Below, piece after piece: positions 1 to 7,300 of a stretch of 64,000 nt of DNA; position 1 is the stretch's first letter; the number at the start of each line of letters is the position of its first letter. Under the pieces are notes generated by a model. The model was not told the DNA's origin. It ran no database searches and saw only the letters and a list, made by a program, of their open reading frames with translations. Source of the DNA: Yoonia vestfoldensis DSM 16212 (GTDB lineage: Bacteria; Pseudomonadota; Alphaproteobacteria; Rhodobacterales; Rhodobacteraceae); the NCBI RefSeq assembly GCF_000382265.1, contig NZ_KB907975.1, forward strand, positions 186,001 through 250,000, written 5' to 3'. The position numbers and the translations under genes were made by a program.

Positions 1-240
1 GACGGGCAAAAGGTGTTCGAATTATTTCGCACCCGTCTAGCGAAAAGCATCCTGATCGGTGTCGAATTCCTGATAGCGGCGGATATCATCGGCACCGTGA
101 TCGTCGCGCCGTCGATGGACAGTCTTGCTGTTCTGGCGCTGATCGTGCTGATCCGCACTTTCCTCAGTTTCAGTCTGGAGGTGGAAATCGAAGGCCGATG
201 GCCGTGGCAACGACACATTGACCGCCGCCCGGACAAGTGA
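1..240 (+). CDS. DUF1622 family membrane protein, 3' part
   Basis: The reading frame is open from the first base of the window and ends at 240, so the true start lies upstream; the GTG at 13 is in frame but is probably an internal valine. The visible 79 residues hold two hydrophobic segments (about residues 16-35 and 40-56) and a short charged tail, which matches the C-terminal half of the DUF1622 family of small inner-membrane proteins (usually about 110-120 residues). No biochemical function is known for the family. It is followed after 25 bp by the next gene on the same strand, so the two may be co-transcribed. The family call is from pattern recognition. Confidence 0.7.
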   Translation, partial: DGQKVFELFRTRLAKSILIGVEFLIAADIIGTVIVAPSMDSLAVLALIVLIRTFLSFSLEVEIEGRWPWQRHIDRRPDK

Positions 241-265
241 CGAACATATCCCGAAGGAGCAAACC

Positions 266-568
266 ATGCCACGTGGCGACAAATCCAAATATACCGACAA
301 GCAAAAGCGCAAGGCCGAACATATCGCCGAAAGCTACGAAGACCGCGGCGTCAGCCACGACGAAGCCGAAAGCCGGGCCTGGGCGACCGTCAACAAGGAT
401 GACGGCGGCGGCAACAAGAGCGGGTCCGGGCGCGGCACGCATACGGGAAACCCGGCCGCCACCAAAGGCGGCGAAAAGGGCGGCGCCGCATCTGCAGCCA
501 GGCCCGAGGAGGACCGCAAAGCCGCTGCTCGCAAAGCGGCGCAGACCCGCAAAAAGACACAAGATTGA
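266..568 (+). CDS. Small basic hydrophilic protein ('plasmid stabilization protein' type, KGG-like motif)
   Basis: This 100-residue protein starts at the ATG at 266, behind a GAAGGAG ribosome site at 252-258. An in-frame upstream start at 218 overlaps the previous gene and lacks a site. The N-terminal half (RGDKSKYTDKQKRKAEHI, then RAWATVNKDDGGG) matches a family commonly labelled 'plasmid stabilization protein' in proteobacteria, although nothing ties that label to plasmid maintenance here. The C-terminal half is Lys/Arg/Ala/Gly-rich and contains a TKGGEKGG stretch resembling the KGG motif of stress-induced proteins. It has no membrane segment or signal peptide. Its place in a run of stress-promoter genes makes a stress or nucleic-acid-binding role plausible, but this is inference. 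Confidence 0.75.
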   Translation: MPRGDKSKYTDKQKRKAEHIAESYEDRGVSHDEAESRAWATVNKDDGGGNKSGSGRGTHTGNPAATKGGEKGGAASAARPEEDRKAAARKAAQTRKKTQD

Positions 569-1058
569 CAGCACAGGTCGGCACTGCCGCCAAGTCCACA
601 GCCTGCGTGACAAACCCATGACCCATCACGCGGTGACGCTCCTCAAGCGGCCGAGTTCGGACGATCTTCACACCGGTGCTGCCGCGCGGCATCAGCGCGT
701 GGCAACTCTATCCGCAAAGATAATCGGGTCCCGCATGATCAAATCCGATTTTATCGGGAACAACCTTGGCAGATCGGTGTTGACACACTGAAGACCGGCA
801 CAGTCCCCGTCCGGTCCTTCTCGGTGACACATCCCTGCTTCCAGTCACCGGCAATACGCGGCGGCGTCGCCTGACCCCGCTCCCGTCCTCGTGACGCCGC
901 CGTCCCTCATCCCGAAAAAAATCGCGAAGACGGTCGTCAAACCGCCGGTCACGTTTCAGGCCGCCCTGTGACGATGAACGGCAGATGTTTTCGAGCGGAT
1001 CATTGTGCCGCAACCATCCTCCGGCCAAGGCTGGTTGCGGTTCCGTGCGCGCGGGCCG
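569..1058. other. 490-bp stretch without a convincing gene
   Basis: Open frames here have no ribosome site and look like chance frames. The only structured signal is an EcfG-type promoter match at 757-781 on the plus strand, followed by a short GACCGG/CCGGTC hairpin at about 792-817. A small RNA is possible but not shown. Confidence 0.4.
757..781 (+). promoter_or_regulatory. EcfG-type (general stress) promoter candidate, orphan
   Basis: GGAAC at 757-761, a 16-bp spacer, then TGTT at 778-781, close to the alphaproteobacterial EcfG consensus GGAAC-N16/17-CGTT. Predicted transcription would begin near 788 and run into sequence with no recognised gene. Confidence 0.4.
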
Positions 1059-1226
1059 TCAGTGATGATCGGGCGCGTCCTTTGCCAAGGTCGATTTGTT
1101 TTCGTCCTTGTGGGCTTCAGGATCGTGCAAACGGTCCTCGGTCTTCTTTTTGCTGACCATTGCCGCGATGATGACGGCGGCAAAGGTAAAAATCGACAGA
1201 GCCGCAAGAAAATATCCGGGTTCCAT
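1059..1226 (-). CDS. 55-residue single-span membrane protein
   Basis: This small gene runs from an ATG at 1226 to a TGA at 1059-1061. A strong AAAGGAGAC ribosome site (plus-strand 1231-1239) lies five bases upstream. The product begins MEPGYFLAALSIF, has one hydrophobic span at about residues 5-23, then KKK and a very hydrophilic, Asp/Glu/Lys/His-rich tail ending APDHH. That suggests an inner-membrane anchor with a cytoplasmic tail. An EcfG-type promoter sits at 1261-1285 on the same strand, leaving a leader of about 28 bases. I do not recognise the family. The ribosome site, promoter and membrane pattern together make it a likely real gene despite its size. Confidence 0.65.
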   Translation of the reverse strand: MEPGYFLAALSIFTFAAVIIAAMVSKKKTEDRLHDPEAHKDENKSTLAKDAPDHH

Positions 1227-1260
1227 GATGGTCTCCTTTTCGGTTCGGGTTCAGGAAATC

Positions 1261-1285
1261 AACAAGCGTCCCCAGCAAAGGTTCC
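1261..1285 (-). promoter_or_regulatory. EcfG-type promoter for the 55-residue membrane protein
   Basis: On the minus strand the site reads GGAAC, a 16-bp spacer and TGTT. The predicted start near 1254 lies about 28 bases before the ATG at 1226. It is back to back with the plus-strand candidate at 1314-1338. Confidence 0.55.
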
Positions 1286-1313
1286 GTCGCTGCAACCGCG
1301 ACATTCTGACAGC

Positions 1314-1338
1314 GGAACAATTGCCCGCGCGGGTGGTT
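1314..1338 (+). promoter_or_regulatory. EcfG-type promoter for the 95-residue protein
   Basis: GGAAC at 1314-1318, a 16-bp spacer and GGTT at 1335-1338. The first base of the -10 element differs from the CGTT consensus. The predicted start near 1345 lies about 48 bases before the ATG at 1393. Confidence 0.5.
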
Positions 1339-1392
1339 TTGCCTTCACAGGCACCCCGCCTTCACCGCGAACCACACAAACAGGAGAGACGC

Positions 1393-1680
1393 ATGAGCCA
1401 TTCAGAAGACAATATGGACCGCCAGGTCAAACGCCACAAAGGCCCGCTGGTCGGGTTCATCGCGATCATCGCCTTCGTTGCGGTTCTTCTCGTCTGGTGG
1501 TTAGGCGGCGAGGTGGAACAGGCACAAGACACGACTGCGCCAGGCGACGGCACAGCAACATCGGCGCCGGTGACTGGTCCGACGACGGACACGGCCGATG
1601 ACGGCGTGGCGACCGTGCCCGCGCAGAACCCCGCTGCGGAAAGCGCCGATGAACCGACCGCACCAGTCGTCGCAGATTGA
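1393..1680 (+). CDS. 95-residue membrane-anchored protein with acidic Thr/Ala/Pro-rich tail
   Basis: The ATG at 1393 is chosen because it follows an AGGAGAG ribosome site (1382-1388) at normal spacing; earlier in-frame starts would run through the promoter candidate. The first 18 residues are hydrophilic and basic (RQVKRHKGP), a single membrane span follows at about residues 19-40 ending VWWLGGEV, and the rest is low-complexity and rich in Thr, Ala, Pro, Asp and Glu. The topology suggests a cytoplasmic N-terminus and a disordered periplasmic tail. I do not recognise a family. The EcfG-type promoter upstream and the divergent 55-residue membrane protein suggest a stress-related envelope function. 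Confidence 0.7.
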   Translation: MSHSEDNMDRQVKRHKGPLVGFIAIIAFVAVLLVWWLGGEVEQAQDTTAPGDGTATSAPVTGPTTDTADDGVATVPAQNPAAESADEPTAPVVAD

Positions 1681-1865
1681 TGCAGGCCCCTGCCGGGACG
1701 GTCGCCGGATCGCCCGGTCGCTATTGGATGAGCGGCCATGATCTCTGCCAGCGCGCGGGCTGCTGGTTCACATTCACCTAGGTCCGTTGCGGGGATGACC
1801 CGCCGCTGTCGCGACAGTTCGGCACCATGTCGCCACGCCACAATCGGTTCCTTAGGGTCAGACAG

Positions 1866-1890
1866 GGAACATCCCCCTGCCCCCGTCGTT
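1866..1890 (+). promoter_or_regulatory. EcfG-type promoter, perfect consensus
   Basis: GGAAC at 1866-1870, a 16-bp spacer, then CGTT at 1887-1890. It lies inside the 398-bp gap 1681-2078, upstream of the PNPOx-like gene. The predicted leader of about 180 bases is long, so a second promoter or a leader element is possible. I saw nothing else in this gap. Confidence 0.6.
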
Positions 1891-2078
1891 GATGATCCAA
1901 GGACCGCAGCGACGGGATGGATGCAATGCCCTGCCGGCCAAGGATACTTGTGCCGCGCATGGGCCGCCCGCCGATGACGAAGGGCGTGCCAACCACGGTG
2001 CCGACCGGCACCCATGGCCCGGACCGTCGCTGCGGTGACCCTTGATAACAACCCAACGCAAGTCCAAGGAGGACGAAG

Positions 2079-2576
2079 ATGACAGATATCGACCGCGCAC
2101 GCACCGATCCCAAGGGAACAATCTGGAAAGAACTCGCGGCAGTTGAGGCCGGGATGCTGGGGATCACAGGCACCGGCCAGCACATGCAGCCGATGTCGCA
2201 TCATGTCGACGAAAAGGGCGGACAGCTGTGGTTTCTGACGACCCGCGACACCGATCTGGCCAAGGCGTTGCAGCCCGGCAGTGCGGCTCATTTCGTGATC
2301 ATATCCGACACCCATGATTTTTACGCCTGGATGACCGGCCCCATCGCGGAACAACAGAACAAGGACATCCTTGATACGCTTTGGACGAACACGGTCGCGG
2401 AGCTGTTCGTCGACGGCAAGGATGATCCGGCACTGATGCTGATCGCCCTCAAGCTGGAGGATGCTGCTCTCTGGTCGCTGCCCAAAGGCGGGTCGCATCA
2501 CGGTTGGCATGTGCCCGACAACAAAGACCGCGATCCGGCATCGCTTGGCGTTCGCAACCATGTGTCGTTCGGCTGA
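2079..2576 (+). CDS. Pyridoxamine 5'-phosphate oxidase-like protein (general stress protein 26 type)
   Basis: This 165-residue protein belongs to the PNPOx-like split-barrel flavin-binding family often called general stress protein 26. Members bind FMN or F420 and are mostly of unknown substrate. Typical segments are visible: a start-proximal helix (about 10-25), a QLWFLTTRDTDLAK strand-helix segment near residue 49, and an AWMTGPIA strand in the middle. A strong AAGGAGG ribosome site lies at 2067-2073 before the ATG at 2079. A perfect EcfG-type promoter is found upstream at 1866-1890. The gene is convergent with an SDR gene, with a hairpin between them. The true PdxH enzyme is longer and has different active-site motifs, so pyridoxal-phosphate synthesis is unlikely. 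Confidence 0.85.
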   Translation: MTDIDRARTDPKGTIWKELAAVEAGMLGITGTGQHMQPMSHHVDEKGGQLWFLTTRDTDLAKALQPGSAAHFVIISDTHDFYAWMTGPIAEQQNKDILDTLWTNTVAELFVDGKDDPALMLIALKLEDAALWSLPKGGSHHGWHVPDNKDRDPASLGVRNHVSFG

Positions 2577-2598
2577 CTTGCGCTGACACGATGGACAT

Positions 2599-2632
2599 GA
2601 CAGGGCCCGCGGCACAATCTGCGGGGCCTGTC
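2599..2632. terminator. Hairpin between convergent genes
   Basis: A 12-bp stem with one mismatch (arms 2599-2610 and 2621-2632, GACAGG... and ...CCTGTC) sits between two convergent genes. No T-run follows on the plus strand, so it may act as a shared weak terminator or 3' stabiliser. Confidence 0.45.
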
Positions 2633-2655
2633 GCGTGATGGCCGCTGATCAGCGG

Positions 2656-3594
2656 TCAGGTCATCGCGTTGCCGCAGGTGACCGCAATCGTCGCGCCAGA
2701 CACAGAGCGCGACATCGGGTCCGCCAGCATCACATAGGCCGATGCCAGTTCAACGGGCGGCGCGGGTCGCCTCATAGGATGACCGTCACCGCGTGCCGAC
2801 GCAGGCTCGCCGGCCGCACTGCCGGGGACCAGCGGGGGCCAGACCGGACCGGGGGCGACGCAATTCACCCGGATCGCCTTTTCCGAGAGGATGTGCGCAA
2901 GACTGCTGGTGAAACCCTGAATCGCGCCCTGCGCCGTCGCCGCGGCCAAAAGCGCCCCGCCGGACTCACCGGCAGTGATCGCGGCAGTGTTGATGATCGA
3001 TGCGCCTTCTTTCATATGCGGCACCGCAGCCTTGCACAGAGAGAACGTGCCATGGATCCTGAACGCAAAGGTCCGTTGCCATTCCTTGTCTGCGATACCG
3101 TCGAGATCATCGAAACGGTGCTGATGCGTGGCGTTGTTCACCAGAATGTCGATCCGACCGAATTCCTCGACCACGGCGGCGACGATGGCACGGCAATGCG
3201 CCGGATCAGAAATGTCGCCAGGCAGCAAAAGACACTGGCGGCCGGTATCGAGGATCAGGCGTTCGGTGTCCGTGGCGTCCCCGGTGTCGTTCAGATAGCT
3301 GATCGCGACATCAGCGCCTTCGCGGGCATAGGCGATGGCGACGGCGCGTCCGATGCCGCTGTCGCCGCCAGTGATCAGCGCGACGCGCCGTCGCAGCCGA
3401 CCCGTCCCTTTCCAGGGCATATCCTCGGTCTGTGCGGAATAGGGCGGGCGCGGATCGGATTGGGCGCTGTTCCCATCGTCCGGCCAGGCCTGCTGGTACT
3501 TGTCGATCACGTGTGGGTCGTTGCGGTGCAGGTTCTGGCTTTTCGTCATAGCATCGGCGCGCGGCGCGTCGGGGTTCACGGGGCGGGAGGACAT
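2656..3594 (-). CDS. SDR-family protein (YghA/GSP39 type) lacking the catalytic tetrad
   Basis: This 312-residue protein has the layout of the YghA/YdaD ('general stress protein 39') branch of short-chain dehydrogenases, with a 60-residue N-terminal extension before the Rossmann fold. The start at 3594 follows a GAAAGGAAG ribosome site. The dinucleotide motif ITGGDSGIGRA (about 74-84) and the NNA motif (about 153-155) are intact. All four catalytic positions differ from the family pattern: Asn to Arg179, Ser to Ala205, Tyr to Ala218 and Lys to Gln222, by eye alignment with the remembered E. coli YghA sequence. Normal oxidoreductase chemistry is therefore doubtful; a binding or regulatory role is possible. 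An EcfG-type promoter lies at 3631-3656, about 30 bases ahead. Confidence 0.85.
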   Translation of the reverse strand: MSSRPVNPDAPRADAMTKSQNLHRNDPHVIDKYQQAWPDDGNSAQSDPRPPYSAQTEDMPWKGTGRLRRRVALITGGDSGIGRAVAIAYAREGADVAISYLNDTGDATDTERLILDTGRQCLLLPGDISDPAHCRAIVAAVVEEFGRIDILVNNATHQHRFDDLDGIADKEWQRTFAFRIHGTFSLCKAAVPHMKEGASIINTAAITAGESGGALLAAATAQGAIQGFTSSLAHILSEKAIRVNCVAPGPVWPPLVPGSAAGEPASARGDGHPMRRPAPPVELASAYVMLADPMSRSVSGATIAVTCGNAMT

Positions 3595-3630
3595 CAGGCG
3601 GCTTCCTTTCGCGATTGCTGCTGCGGTTAC

Positions 3631-3656
3631 AACACCTCTGGTTGCACTCTTGTTCC
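3631..3656 (-). promoter_or_regulatory. EcfG-type promoter for the SDR gene
   Basis: On the minus strand the site reads GGAAC, a 17-bp spacer and TGTT. The predicted start near 3624 leaves a leader of about 30 bases before the SDR ATG at 3594. Confidence 0.55.
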
Positions 3657-3700
3657 CGGCTTGTCGCAAATATTGCATCGCGCGGGGTGTCGCATTGACC

Positions 3701-3725
3701 GGAACCGTGGTCTGATTAAAGCGTT
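3701..3725 (+). promoter_or_regulatory. EcfG-type promoter for exoD, perfect consensus
   Basis: GGAAC at 3701-3705, a 16-bp spacer, then CGTT at 3722-3725. The predicted start near 3732 lies about 42 bases before the ATG at 3774, and it argues against the earlier in-frame ATG at 3729. Confidence 0.65.
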
Positions 3726-3773
3726 AACATGAAGCTGCGGCACCGGGCTTGCGCCAAACGGGACAGAACACTG

Positions 3774-4370
3774 ATGAAGGCAGATGATGTCCAAGAGGAC
3801 GATCACAAGCTCGGGCACCTTGTCGCGCGGATGCGCGATGCCGCCAAGCAAGACACGGTCGCCATCAAAGACGTGATGGCCGCCATCGGTGGGCGCGGCA
3901 TCATTCCGTTTTTGCTGGTGCCTGCATTGCTGACCATGTCACCCTTGTCGGGCATCCCCGGGTTCTCTGCGACAAGCGGTGTGATCATTGCGATCGTGTC
4001 GGTTTACATGCTGCTCAACCGCGACAGTATCAGCTTGCCCGACTGGATCGAGCGTCGGTCGGTCAGCGGACAGCGGCTCGACAAGGCGCTGGCGAAAATC
4101 GAACCCATGGTGAACTGGATCGACCGCCATACGCGGCGGCGGTGGCATTTGTTGTTCAACAGGCCGATCATCTGGGTGCCGCAGGGGCTGTGCCTTGCTT
4201 CTGGGCTGGTGATGCCGCTGCTGGAATTCATCCCGTTCACATCGTCGATCGTTGCTACGGGCGTCTTCTTGCTGGCGCTGTCGCTGTTGGTGCGGGATGG
4301 ACGCTTGTTCATCATCGCATTGCTGCCCTATGCCGCCGTGATCGCCATCGCCGTGTCACGCCTGATCTGA
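3774..4370 (+). CDS. exoD: Exopolysaccharide synthesis protein ExoD
   Basis: This 198-residue membrane protein matches the ExoD family. Rhizobial members affect exopolysaccharide production and alkaline tolerance; the mechanism is unknown. Family features include a hydrophilic N-terminus (about 1-40), a glycine-rich turn with GGRGIIPFLLVPAL near residue 50, and four or five hydrophobic segments up to the C-terminus. The ATG at 3774 is preferred over the one at 3729 because the EcfG-type promoter at 3701-3725 would begin transcription between them. The divergent neighbour is the SDR gene, whose own EcfG-type promoter lies back to back with this one. Control by the general stress response is inferred from the promoter only. 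Confidence 0.85.
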   Translation: MKADDVQEDDHKLGHLVARMRDAAKQDTVAIKDVMAAIGGRGIIPFLLVPALLTMSPLSGIPGFSATSGVIIAIVSVYMLLNRDSISLPDWIERRSVSGQRLDKALAKIEPMVNWIDRHTRRRWHLLFNRPIIWVPQGLCLASGLVMPLLEFIPFTSSIVATGVFLLALSLLVRDGRLFIIALLPYAAVIAIAVSRLI

Positions 4371-4499
4371 CGCGAGACCCAGACGGTTTGCCCAGCAACC
4401 AAGCGCGCACCGGGTGTTCCAAAATACGCACCCCACCACGGGTTGCGGGGTATCAATTGGGTCCGGCAAAGACTGCGCCCGTGCCGCCCGGGTCCGCCT

Positions 4500-4820
4500 T
4501 CAGCCGCAGTAGGTCGTCAGCACCGCAGGCAACATCGTCCAGACCGCTGCAATGACCCCGACCCATCCCGACGCGCGGCCAACGAAATTGACGAAAACCG
4601 AGGCGGATGAAAACCGGTCCTGATACAACGCCCACAGCAAGACGACCTGCACCAGGATTGCAAGGACATAGGCGGTGACCAGCAGCACACGCGCCAGCGA
4701 CAGGCCAAAGACCGTGCCGTCGACCGCGAAACCGCAGATGACCCCGTGCAGGCCATAGACGGCACTGAACGCGGCCAGCCAGACCAGCGGGGCGATCAGG
4801 ATGCGCACAAGGTCCTTCAT
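4500..4820 (-). CDS. Small membrane subunit of the heme-copper oxidase operon
   Basis: This 106-residue protein has three hydrophobic segments (about 7-30, 42-66 and 84-102). Its ATG overlaps the stop of the subunit I+III gene (ATGA, 4817-4820), which indicates translational coupling. Small three-span proteins at this position are usually subunit IV-like partners of heme-copper oxidases (CyoD or CtaF-like). I see no sequence motif that decides between those families. It is the last gene of the minus-strand oxidase operon. Nothing resembling a strong terminator was seen in the 130 bp after it. Confidence 0.7.
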   Translation of the reverse strand: MKDLVRILIAPLVWLAAFSAVYGLHGVICGFAVDGTVFGLSLARVLLVTAYVLAILVQVVLLWALYQDRFSSASVFVNFVGRASGWVGVIAAVWTMLPAVLTTYCG

Positions 4821-7300
4821 AGCGACAGTCCCGACAGGTGCCCGACCAGCAGGACCAGCGATCCGATGACGGCAACATAATCGCCCCACAGGCTGACCAC
4901 CGCGAATTCCGACCGGCGTGCGGGGGACGTGTAGCCTTGCCAGACCCGCGCGATCAGATGGCCGGTCATCAGCACGATCAGCACGGCATGGAACAGGCCA
5001 TAGCTGCCCAGCACGAACAATGTCGCGGCATAGGCGTGGTCCACGGGCGGCGGTGCGCGCCACAGCATGACGGCACAGCAGGCCCCGAACACCACCGCGC
5101 CGGTCAGTGCGATGCCCAGCGCAGGCAGGGTCGCGCGGGCGTTGCGCACCGCTGCCATCGCGACCCGCAGCGCAAGTGCTGTGCCCAGCGCCGCCGCGAC
5201 ACCAACGCCAAGTTCGATGAAGGACGGCTCGAACCGGACCAACGGCGGCCAGCCGGGGGCGACGGTCCATAGAAACGCGAAACCGAACAGCAGGCAGCCG
5301 AACAGGGTGGCATTGGCGAACATCAAGAACAGCGACCCCCACCAGCCCGGCGACCGGTCGGTGGCACTTGCATGCGGCAGGATAACCCCCTGCCCCACGT
5401 GCTGCGCGCCCAGATCATCCCTGCGCCCCAGCATCCAGACCCAGCGCAGCGCCAGACCCGCGACGCCGACCATCCCGATGGGAACCATCCAATAGGTTTT
5501 CAGCAAAAGCCCCAGAAAGAAAATGCCCGTCACCGCCGACATCAGGATCGGCAGGCGGGTATTGGCAGGATAGATCACATGCGCCTCGGGGCGGCCTGTG
5601 GCTGCATCGACCATCAGCGTCTCGCGCCAGTCCGCGCGGGGGGTGCCCAGATAGCCATGGCCTTGGGCCAGCCTGACGGGCAGCGCAGGGTTGTCGGCCA
5701 GCGGATGGCGGCTGTCGACATGCGGCAGGCTGGCAAAGTTATAGGACGGCGGCGGGGTCATCATCGCCCAGTCCAGCGTGCCCGCCTGCCAGGGGTTGCG
5801 CCTGATCTTGCGCGACGACAAGACATGCAGGATCACGTCCAGCAGGACCATCGCGATCCCGATGGACAGAACGAAACTGCCGACGGACGAAATCAGGTTG
5901 ATCAGGGTCCAGCCATCCTCGGGCGTGTAGGTGTCGATCCGGCGGCGCTGGCCCAGCAGGCCGACCCAATGCATCGCGAAAAACGTGACGTGAAAGCCCA
6001 CGAAGATGAGCCAGAACGCGAATTCGCCCAAGCGAAAGAACCGCTTGCGCCCCGAGACATGCGGCAGCCAGTAATAGATGCCCGCAAAGACCGGAAAGAC
6101 GAACCCGCCGAACAGCACGTAATGCAGATGGGCAGTGATAAAGGCCGTGTCATGGACCTGCCAGTTGAACGGCACCATCGCCACCATGACGCCGGTCAGG
6201 CCGCCGATCACGAAGGTCGCGAAAAACCCCATGATGTGCAGCATCGGCAAATGCAGTTCCGGCCGCCCTTTCCACATCGTGCCAATCCACGCAAAAAGCT
6301 GCACCGCCGTCGGCACCGCGACCAGCGTGGACGCTGCCGAAAAGAACGCCAGCCCCATATGCGGGATGCCGGTCGTGAACATGTGATGCACCCAGAGCCC
6401 GAAGGACAGGAAGGCAAGCGCGACAATCGCCGCCACGATCCAGCCATAGCCGATCAGCGTTGTGCGGCACATCACCGGCAGGACGGTGGACACGATGCCA
6501 GCGGCGGGCAGAAAGATGATATAGACCTCCGGATGCCCGAACAGCCAGAACAGGTGCTGCCACAGCAGGCTGTCACCGCCCAGTTCGACCTGAAAGAACG
6601 GAAAGCCGAAAGCGCGTTCGACCTCCAGCAGGATCGAGCCAAGGATCAGCGGCGGAAACCCCGTCAGGATCATCAGCGCCGTGACCAGCGCATACCACGC
6701 AAAGATCGGCATTTTCGCCAGCGTCATGCCGGGCGCGCGGAATTTCAGGATCGACACGCAAATCTCGGCCGCCGCCGCGATGGCCGAAATCTCGACAAAG
6801 GTGATCCCGATCAGCCAGAAATCGGTGTTGATCCCCGGCGAATAGATCGCATTGGACAGGGGCGTGTACATGAACCAGCCGCTGTCAGGCGCGATCCCCA
6901 GCAGCATCGCCACCAGCAGCATCGACCCGCCGAACACGTAACACCAATAGCCGTAGGCCGTCAGGCGCGGAAAGGCGAGATCGCGGGTGCCAAGGATCTT
7001 GGGCAAAAGATAGATCGCCAGCCCCTCGAACGCGGGGATCGCGAAGAGGAACATCATGATGGTCCCGTGCATCGTGAAGATCTGGTTATAGATATCCGGC
7101 CCCGCAAAGGCCGAATCCGGCGTCGCGAGCTGCGCGCGGATCAGCATCGCAAGGATGCCGCCGATAATGAAAAAGAAGAACGAGGTGACAAGGAACATCC
7201 GCCCCAGATCGGTGTGGTTCACGGTGGAAAACCAGCCCCGGAAACCCCGCTCTGACGCCCAGATTGCATCGAGCCTGCGATGGCGTGTGACGACGTTCAC
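4817..7300 (-). CDS. Heme-copper oxidase subunit I+III fusion (CtaD-CtaE type)
   Basis: This 827-residue protein fuses subunit I (about 1-560) with subunit III (about 640-827). Subunit I carries the low-spin heme His in TMHGTIMMF (His78), the CuB/Tyr motif FGHPEVYII of A-type oxidases, the CuB pair in WVHHMF, and the heme-ligand pair in TAHLHYVL. Subunit III shows the expected hydrophobic helices, ending GHLSGLSL. The start is a GTG at 7300, overlapping the subunit II stop, behind an AGGAGA site; upstream in-frame codons belong to subunit II. It reduces O2 to water in the inner membrane. The electron donor is uncertain because subunit II lacks CuA. Of the E. coli CyoB quinone-site residues, only the Gln (NQIFTMHG) is clearly retained. 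Confidence 0.93.
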   Translation of the reverse strand: MNVVTRHRRLDAIWASERGFRGWFSTVNHTDLGRMFLVTSFFFFIIGGILAMLIRAQLATPDSAFAGPDIYNQIFTMHGTIMMFLFAIPAFEGLAIYLLPKILGTRDLAFPRLTAYGYWCYVFGGSMLLVAMLLGIAPDSGWFMYTPLSNAIYSPGINTDFWLIGITFVEISAIAAAAEICVSILKFRAPGMTLAKMPIFAWYALVTALMILTGFPPLILGSILLEVERAFGFPFFQVELGGDSLLWQHLFWLFGHPEVYIIFLPAAGIVSTVLPVMCRTTLIGYGWIVAAIVALAFLSFGLWVHHMFTTGIPHMGLAFFSAASTLVAVPTAVQLFAWIGTMWKGRPELHLPMLHIMGFFATFVIGGLTGVMVAMVPFNWQVHDTAFITAHLHYVLFGGFVFPVFAGIYYWLPHVSGRKRFFRLGEFAFWLIFVGFHVTFFAMHWVGLLGQRRRIDTYTPEDGWTLINLISSVGSFVLSIGIAMVLLDVILHVLSSRKIRRNPWQAGTLDWAMMTPPPSYNFASLPHVDSRHPLADNPALPVRLAQGHGYLGTPRADWRETLMVDAATGRPEAHVIYPANTRLPILMSAVTGIFFLGLLLKTYWMVPIGMVGVAGLALRWVWMLGRRDDLGAQHVGQGVILPHASATDRSPGWWGSLFLMFANATLFGCLLFGFAFLWTVAPGWPPLVRFEPSFIELGVGVAAALGTALALRVAMAAVRNARATLPALGIALTGAVVFGACCAVMLWRAPPPVDHAYAATLFVLGSYGLFHAVLIVLMTGHLIARVWQGYTSPARRSEFAVVSLWGDYVAVIGSLVLLVGHLSGLSL

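Noticed and set aside
266-568. Plasmid-maintenance or toxin-antitoxin locus suggested by the common 'plasmid stabilization' label
   Set aside because: No partner toxin, replication or partition gene is nearby; the label is historical, and the context is a chromosomal stress cluster.
1362-2615. Minus-strand open frame of 417 codons across two plus-strand genes
   Set aside because: It overlaps the 95-residue protein, an EcfG-type promoter and the PNPOx-like gene, and its composition is that of a chance frame.
5372-7255. Long plus-strand open frame (627 codons) opposite the oxidase subunit I+III gene
   Set aside because: It is antisense to a clearly homologous gene, is rich in Arg/His/Gln/Asp as expected for a shadow of GC-rich coding DNA, and has no ribosome site.
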